Shown here: in pieces, positions 5,330 through 9,706 of the stretch
Position numbering within the stretch: position 1 is the first letter of the stretch
Layout of the letters: every line of letters starts with the position of its first letter
Assembly (NCBI GenBank): GCA_002391385.1
Contig: DGEY01000071.1
Span: 2,888 to 12,593, forward strand
Reading direction: 5' to 3'
Source: Firmicutes bacterium UBA3914
GTDB taxonomy: Bacteria; Bacillota; Limnochordia; Darwinibacteriales; Darwinibacteriaceae
DNA length: 9,706 nucleotides
Translations under genes and position numbers: made by a program
Notes under the pieces: generated by a model
Database searches by the model: none
Told to the model about the DNA's origin: nothing
What the model saw: only the letters and a program-made list of their open reading frames with translations

Positions 5330-6424
5330 ATGAAGGTGGTCTGGGTGGTTAGGCCCGCCGAAGGCGGTATTATGCACCATCTAAGACAGCTCTCAGCGGG
5401 GCTGCAGGATTGGGAAATTGTGGTGGCGGCCCCGGCGTCCCTGAAGGATCTGCTGCCCGGGAGGCGCTTTATCCAGCTGGAGCTGGTTGATGGCCTCTGT
5501 CCCCGACAGGACTGGGCGGCCGTGCGCAGGCTGAAGCGCATCCTTAAGGAGGAAAAGGCCCAAATTGTACATGCCCACGGCCTGAAGGCGGCCCTGATTA
5601 CTGCCGCGGCATTGACCCCCAAAAGGCACCCCCACTTTGTGTTCACTGCCCATAACTCTCTGCCCCAAAGCCCATCGCCCTTCCTGGGCTGGGCTTCCAA
5701 CCTGGTCCAGCGCTGGCTCTTCAGCGGTATGAGCACCATTATCAGCGTCTCCGACGCGGTGCGGGCCCAGATTCTCCGCTACGTCCCGGAAAGCAAGGTG
5801 CTCACCATCTACAACGGCATCTGCTCCAGCGAGTTCGGGCACTATCCCGGGGAAATGTCCCGCCAGTCCCTGGCCCTTTCCGAGGAAGACCAGGTGGTGG
5901 GCACCGTGGCCCGCCTGATCCCCGGCAAGGGTGTGAAAACCCTCCTGGAGGCGGTGTCCCTGGTGGCCAAAATCCTGCCCCGGCTGCACTTGGTGGTGGT
6001 GGGGGATGGCCCGGAACGGGCCAGGCTGGAAGCTTACAGCAAGCGCCTGGGACTGGAGGGACGGGTGCGCTTTTTGGGCTGGCGGGATGATGTACCCAGC
6101 CTGATGGCGGGCTGGGACTGTTTTGCTCTGCCCACCTTGAGCGAGGGGTTCAGCCTAAGCGTGCTGGAAGCCATGGCCAGCCGGCTGCCGGTGGTGGTCT
6201 CGGACCTGCCCGCCCTGCGGGAGGCGGTGGTGCCGGGCAAAGGGGGGCTTTTGGTTCTGCCTGGCAGCGTGCCTGACTGGGCTGCTGCCCTGCTCCATGT
6301 GCTCAAAGATCCGGTTAAGGCCCGGGCCATGGGGGCATTTAACCGGGAGAGGGTAGAGACTTTCTTCGGCGCGGAGCGCATGGTCCGCTGCACCAGGGCG
6401 CTTTACGAAGGTATGATCACATGA
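5330..6424 (+). CDS. GT4-family glycosyltransferase (GT-B fold)
   Basis: This 364-aa protein is a retaining glycosyltransferase of the GT-B/GT4 type, transferring a sugar from a nucleotide donor in the cytoplasm, possibly at the membrane face. The N-terminal domain has the glycine-rich RPAEGGIMHHL near residues 8-18 and VHAHGLKAAL. The C-terminal donor domain begins with VVGTVARLIPGKGVKTLLEA. It carries VVGDGPERARLE and the EX7E motif E272-GFSLSVL-E280, which contacts the donor nucleotide sugar. The ATG follows GGGGGGAAG. Its stop codon overlaps the next start (ATGA, 6421-6424), so the two are probably co-translated. Donor and acceptor cannot be predicted; cell-surface polysaccharide or lipid-linked glycan is a reasonable inference from the membrane protein and RodA nearby. 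Confidence 0.88.
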   Translation: MKVVWVVRPAEGGIMHHLRQLSAGLQDWEIVVAAPASLKDLLPGRRFIQLELVDGLCPRQDWAAVRRLKRILKEEKAQIVHAHGLKAALITAAALTPKRHPHFVFTAHNSLPQSPSPFLGWASNLVQRWLFSGMSTIISVSDAVRAQILRYVPESKVLTIYNGICSSEFGHYPGEMSRQSLALSEEDQVVGTVARLIPGKGVKTLLEAVSLVAKILPRLHLVVVGDGPERARLEAYSKRLGLEGRVRFLGWRDDVPSLMAGWDCFALPTLSEGFSLSVLEAMASRLPVVVSDLPALREAVVPGKGGLLVLPGSVPDWAAALLHVLKDPVKARAMGAFNRERVETFFGAERMVRCTRALYEGMIT

Positions 6425-8802
6425 GACCTGGGCGGACCCGGATGGTCCTGGGGGTGGCTTTAGCCCTTTTCTGCCTGTGGGCTCCGGGGGCGGCTGCTCA
6501 AGACCCGCCGGTGGACCGGGTGATCGTGCTGCTCTGGCACGGTTTGACCTGGGAAGATGCCCGCCATCTCCAGTTCGAGGGTCCTGCCGCCTGGGGCCTA
6601 ATGAACACGCGCTCTGGAGGAGGTGACAGCCTAACTGGAGCCTACTTAAGCCTGGGGGCCGGGGCCAGGGCCGTGGGCTGGCCCGATGCCGCGGAGTTCC
6701 TGCCGCGGGAGGCGGCTGAGTACCTCTACAGGCTGCATACGGGCGTGGATCCCGGCAGCTACGTCCAGCCGGAGATCGCCCTCATCCGCCAGGCCCAGAC
6801 GGTGTCGTACCAGGTGGAACCTGGCGCCCTGGGCAGTGCGGTACTGGAAGCCGGGGAACAGCTGAAGGTCTTAGGCAGCGGCAGCGCGGCCCTGGTGGGG
6901 ATGGACCGCCTAGGGCGCATCTGGCACGGGCGGCTTGAGGAGGAGCTGACCAGTGTGGATCCCCGCTACCCCTTTGGTGTGCGTACCGACTATGCCCGCT
7001 TGGCCCAGGAAATCCTGGCCGCGGAGGAACGGGTGGTGGTGGCGGATTTGGGGGATCCCCTCCGCTTCGACCGCTACCGGGAGCTGCTCCTGCCGGAGCA
7101 GCGGGAGGTGGCCCGTGCGGTGATGGTGGCAGAGGCGGGCCGTTTCGTTGAGGAGCTCGCGGCGCGGCGGCCGGAGGGGGCGGTGATCCTCCTGCTCAGC
7201 CCCTACCCCGGTGAACAGGCTGCCCGGGAAGGGAAATGGCTCTCACCCGTTTTCTGCCTGGGCTTGGAGGAGGGGCTGTTGACTTCGGCCACCACCCGCT
7301 GGCCGGGCATCATCACCAACATGGACGTGGCCCCCACTGTTTTGGAGCTTTTGGGGCTCTCCCACAACCACCCCTTTATCGGCCGGGCCGCCTGGGTGGA
7401 GCCAAGCGAACATGCGCCGGAGCGCCTGGATGCGGTGGCCGTTAGGATCGAGGTTCTCTCCCGCTGGCGGGGCCTGATTCTGCGTTTGCTGGTTCTGGGC
7501 CAGATCGCCATCTACACAGCTGTGCTCCTCTGCTCGGTGCTCAACCCGCCCCTGGCGGGCGGGGCACTGCGGGGCTTGCAGGCCGCGCTTTTGGCCCTGC
7601 TCTCCCTGCCGCTGGCCCTGCTCTTTTGGGGTGCCGCTTCAGCCTTTTCCCTCGGTTTGGTTCTGGCGGTGGTGCTGCTGGGTCTGAGACATCACCGGCC
7701 GCTCTTTTGGGCGGCAGTGGTTGCCCTGGCCACCGCCGCGGCCTTAAGCGGGGATATCCTGGCGGGCAGCTGGCTCATGCGCTATTCTCCCTTGGGTTAC
7801 GATCCGGTGGGAGGCGCCCGCTTTTACGGTATCGGCAACGAATACATGGGGGTTTTGGTGGGATCCAGCATCCTGGCCTGGGCCCTTTGGGCCGGAAAAA
7901 AGGCCTCCTCATCCCGGATGCACCAAGCCCTGGGGTTTTTGCTGTTCGCGGGCTTGCTCCTGCTCATCGGGGCCCCCAGCCTGGGCACCAACGCAGGGGG
8001 AGCGGTGAGCGCCGTGTTCGGTTTTGGCACAGTCTGGCTGGCCTTCAGCCGGGGCCGGGTGAGCCGGCTCTCCGGGCTGATGCTGATCCTCGGCGCCTGC
8101 TTGGTTTTGGGCCTATTCGCTTTCCTGGACCAGGCCAATCCCTCGGCCCAGCAGTCCCACTTCGGTCAAACCGCGGAACTGTTCCGCCGGGACGGCTGGG
8201 AGGCACTGCTAATGATCGTCCGGCGCAAAGTGGAGATGAACCTAAGGCTCCTGCGCTACAGCATCTGGAGCAGGGCCCTGCTGGCCACCTTGGCTGTGCT
8301 GGCCGCCAGCTTCATCTGGCCGTCCAAGTTCATTGCCTGGCTGAGAAAAAACCACCCCCAGGCCCTTAAGGGGATCGGAGGGGTGGTGGTGGGAGCTGTT
8401 GCCGCTCTGGTATTCAACGATTCTGGGGTGGTGGCCGCCGCCACCTGCATCAGCTTCGGCTCCACGCCGCTGCTTCTGATGGCTCTGGAGCTAAAACATG
8501 ATCTTGCTGCGCCGCAGGCCCACGTTGAGGATGATGGCCACGGCCATGAGGCTGGTAATCATGGTGCTGCCCCCGGCGGTGATGAAGGGGAGGGGCAGGC
8601 CGGTGACGGGCATCATGCCCAGGGCCATCCCCACGTTGATGATCAAGTGGAAGAAGAAAATGCTGGTGGCCCCGGCGGCCAGGAGGGTTCCGTAGGTGTC
8701 TTTGGCTACAGCCGCGATGCGCAGGCCCCGCCAGATCACAAGCAGAAAGAGGCCGACCACGACCAGGGCGCCCAAAAACCCGAACTCTTCCGCGATAACT
8801 GA
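6421..8802 (+). CDS. Large multi-spanning membrane protein with alkaline-phosphatase-like extracytoplasmic domain; C-terminus runs into rodA antisense
   Basis: The reading frame is 793 codons. Residues 1-26 form a signal peptide or anchor ending AAA-QD. Residues 30-340 resemble a divergent alkaline-phosphatase/phosphodiesterase fold: VIVLLWHGL at 34-42, GLMNTRSGGGDSLTGAYLSLGAGARA at 59-84, and NMDVAPTVLELLGL at 300-313. The metal-binding Asp expected in the first motif (as in DGL) is His40, and no clear DHG motif follows, so activity is doubtful. From 350 to about 690 come roughly ten hydrophobic helices with the striking segment YGIGNEYMGVLVG. The final helix ends near residue 690, but the frame continues 103 codons across the complement of rodA, giving a His/Asp/Gly-rich tail. 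That tail may be real, or the true stop may have been lost by mutation or a base error. The start overlaps the GT4 stop, implying joint function. I do not recognise a named family. Confidence 0.75.
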   Translation: MRPGRTRMVLGVALALFCLWAPGAAAQDPPVDRVIVLLWHGLTWEDARHLQFEGPAAWGLMNTRSGGGDSLTGAYLSLGAGARAVGWPDAAEFLPREAAEYLYRLHTGVDPGSYVQPEIALIRQAQTVSYQVEPGALGSAVLEAGEQLKVLGSGSAALVGMDRLGRIWHGRLEEELTSVDPRYPFGVRTDYARLAQEILAAEERVVVADLGDPLRFDRYRELLLPEQREVARAVMVAEAGRFVEELAARRPEGAVILLLSPYPGEQAAREGKWLSPVFCLGLEEGLLTSATTRWPGIITNMDVAPTVLELLGLSHNHPFIGRAAWVEPSEHAPERLDAVAVRIEVLSRWRGLILRLLVLGQIAIYTAVLLCSVLNPPLAGGALRGLQAALLALLSLPLALLFWGAASAFSLGLVLAVVLLGLRHHRPLFWAAVVALATAAALSGDILAGSWLMRYSPLGYDPVGGARFYGIGNEYMGVLVGSSILAWALWAGKKASSSRMHQALGFLLFAGLLLLIGAPSLGTNAGGAVSAVFGFGTVWLAFSRGRVSRLSGLMLILGACLVLGLFAFLDQANPSAQQSHFGQTAELFRRDGWEALLMIVRRKVEMNLRLLRYSIWSRALLATLAVLAASFIWPSKFIAWLRKNHPQALKGIGGVVVGAVAALVFNDSGVVAAATCISFGSTPLLLMALELKHDLAAPQAHVEDDGHGHEAGNHGAAPGGDEGEGQAGDGHHAQGHPHVDDQVEEENAGGPGGQEGSVGVFGYSRDAQAPPDHKQKEADHDQGAQKPELFRDN

Positions 8803-9627
8803 AAAAACGAAATCGGTGTGGTTGGCCGGGAGAAAGTGCAGGGAGCTTTGGGTTCCGCCCCTGATGCCCTTGCCCAAAAAGCCTCCGGAGCCGATGGCAA
8901 TGATGGACTGGATCACGTTCCAGCCCGCACCGTCCCGGTCCGCGTACGGATTGAGAAAAACCAAAAGGCGGGTAAGCTGGTAAGGTTTGATGATGCTGAG
9001 CCAGCCATTCAGGGAGGCCACGATCAACCCGGCGGCGACAACCACCAGGACCAGTCCGGCAATGAGCAGGGTTTTCAGCCTGGCGTTGCCCACATACCAC
9101 ATGGTGAAGAACAGGCCCACAAAGATGACCGCAGTGCCCAGGTCGGGCTGGACGATGATCAGGGCCATGGGAATCAGGGTAAGCAGGGCCGCCTGCACCA
9201 CGCCCTTGACGCTTTGACCGTTTTCTTCCTTTTCAAAGAGCTTGGCCAAGGCCAGAACCAAGGTGATTTTGGCCAGCTCGGAAGGCTGAAGGCTCAAGGG
9301 CCCCAGGCGCACCCAGCGCTGGGAGCCAAAGACGGCATGGCCAAAGATGAGCACGGTGCCCAAAAGCAGTATGGTGGCCAGGTAGATAAGGCGCGACCAG
9401 GGTTTCCAGGTTCGGTAGTCCAGGGAGATGATCACGATAGCGAGAACCAGCCCCAGGCCGAAAGCCAGGGCCTGCCGGCGGACATAATAGAAGGGGCTGA
9501 GGTTGGCCGCCTCCAGCTGGGAATAGGAGGCAGAATAGATGACTACCATCCCGATGGCCGTCAGGCAGAGCACCGCGAGGATCAAAGGCCAATCCAGATT
9601 GCGCCAATAGCGGCGTGGTATGTTCAC
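8491..9627 (-). CDS. rodA: RodA-type SEDS peptidoglycan glycosyltransferase
   Basis: This is an integral membrane protein of the SEDS family (RodA/FtsW/SpoVE), which polymerises lipid II into glycan strands at the cytoplasmic membrane, normally with a class B penicillin-binding protein. It has about ten hydrophobic helices and the family motifs GSQRWVRLGPLSLQPSELAK, IVQPDLGTA, NPYADRDGAGWNVIQSIIAIGSGG and GKGIRGGTQ. FLPANHTDFVFSVIAEEFGFLG includes D272, matching the essential extracytoplasmic Asp, and GLPLPFITAGGSTM follows. GTQ rather than SQQK, plus the NP-x-x-D segment, favour RodA over FtsW. GTG at 9627 is chosen because AAGGGGGG ends six bases upstream; the ATG at 9633 directly abuts the G run and would add two residues. 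Length is 378 aa. No mreBCD, pbp2 or min genes are in the window. Its last 312 bases are overlapped on the opposite strand by the phosphatase-like gene. Confidence 0.93.
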   Translation of the reverse strand: MNIPRRYWRNLDWPLILAVLCLTAIGMVVIYSASYSQLEAANLSPFYYVRRQALAFGLGLVLAIVIISLDYRTWKPWSRLIYLATILLLGTVLIFGHAVFGSQRWVRLGPLSLQPSELAKITLVLALAKLFEKEENGQSVKGVVQAALLTLIPMALIIVQPDLGTAVIFVGLFFTMWYVGNARLKTLLIAGLVLVVVAAGLIVASLNGWLSIIKPYQLTRLLVFLNPYADRDGAGWNVIQSIIAIGSGGFLGKGIRGGTQSSLHFLPANHTDFVFSVIAEEFGFLGALVVVGLFLLVIWRGLRIAAVAKDTYGTLLAAGATSIFFFHLIINVGMALGMMPVTGLPLPFITAGGSTMITSLMAVAIILNVGLRRSKIMF

Positions 9628-9653
9628 CGGCATCCCCCCTTCTCTTACTGTCC

Positions 9654-9691
9654 ATTATACCTGTTTTCGAGGCTTCAAACTAGTCGCTAGT
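9654..9691 (-). promoter_or_regulatory. Putative -10 element and upstream palindrome before rodA
   Basis: The minus strand carries a perfect TATAAT at 9659-9654, about 27 bases before the rodA start. No good -35 lies 16-18 bases upstream (TTGAAG is only 13 away). A palindrome, ACTAG-TCG-CTAGT, lies at 9679-9691 in the position where a -35 or activator site would be, so transcription may depend on a bound factor. Confidence 0.45.
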
Positions 9692-9706
9692 ATAAAGTTA
9701 CTGTAG

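Noticed and set aside
5393..5989. Minus-strand open frames of 198 and 148 codons over the GT4 gene
   Set aside because: GT4 motifs on the plus strand explain the region, and these frames have no recognisable domain.
8491..8802. His/Asp-rich tail read as a genuine metal-binding domain
   Set aside because: The composition is fully explained by reverse-complement codons of RodA (Met/Val become His, Ala becomes Gly, Ile/Val become Asp). It is kept only as a question about the missing stop.
8818..9690. A 290-codon open frame on the plus strand across rodA
   Set aside because: It is in codon-aligned antisense phase with rodA and shows the same hydrophilic Gln/Gly/Asp/His bias that a membrane protein's complement gives. 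There is no domain.

Overview
The window looks like chromosomal DNA from a moderately high-GC Bacillota, most likely a Clostridia-type organism. Grounds are purine-rich Shine-Dalgarno sequences of the AGGAGG/GGGGG type before most genes, frequent GTG or TTG starts, sigma-A-like promoter elements, compact hairpin terminators with short T runs, and a glycine C-acetyltransferase of the Bacillus type. The exact taxon cannot be read from the sequence. No mobile element, CRISPR array or phage gene was seen.

Layout: (1) 1-1063: an RpiR/MurR-type regulator (plus), converging on (2) a soluble chemotaxis-type signalling protein (minus) whose N-terminus is a Rossmann nucleotide-binding fold instead of a usual sensor domain. 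They share a bidirectional hairpin terminator. (3) 1913-2183: an intergenic stretch holding a well-positioned ribosome binding site and a 23-codon frame resembling the first residues of a nitrilase, possibly a gene remnant. (4) 2184-4256: kbl (plus) convergent with a diacylglycerol-kinase-family lipid kinase (minus), again with one hairpin between them. (5) 4352-4823: a small basic protein gene (plus) with its own terminator, and a tRNA-Ala(CGC) gene (minus) with a clear promoter and an encoded CCA end. (6) 4821-9633: an envelope-related region. It holds a membrane-anchored helical protein resembling DUF4363 (minus), then a divergent two-gene unit, a GT4 glycosyltransferase coupled by an ATGA overlap to a large membrane protein with an alkaline-phosphatase-like extracytoplasmic domain. 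A RodA-type SEDS peptidoglycan polymerase comes in from the other strand.

Functional reading: kbl belongs to threonine/glycine metabolism, the lipid kinase to phospholipid recycling, and the GT4, phosphatase-like membrane protein and RodA to cell-envelope polymer synthesis, although only RodA has a well-defined job. The two oddest items are the Rossmann-MCP fusion and the 3' end of the phosphatase-like gene, which has no stop codon where its last membrane helix ends and reads about 310 bases into the antisense strand of rodA.
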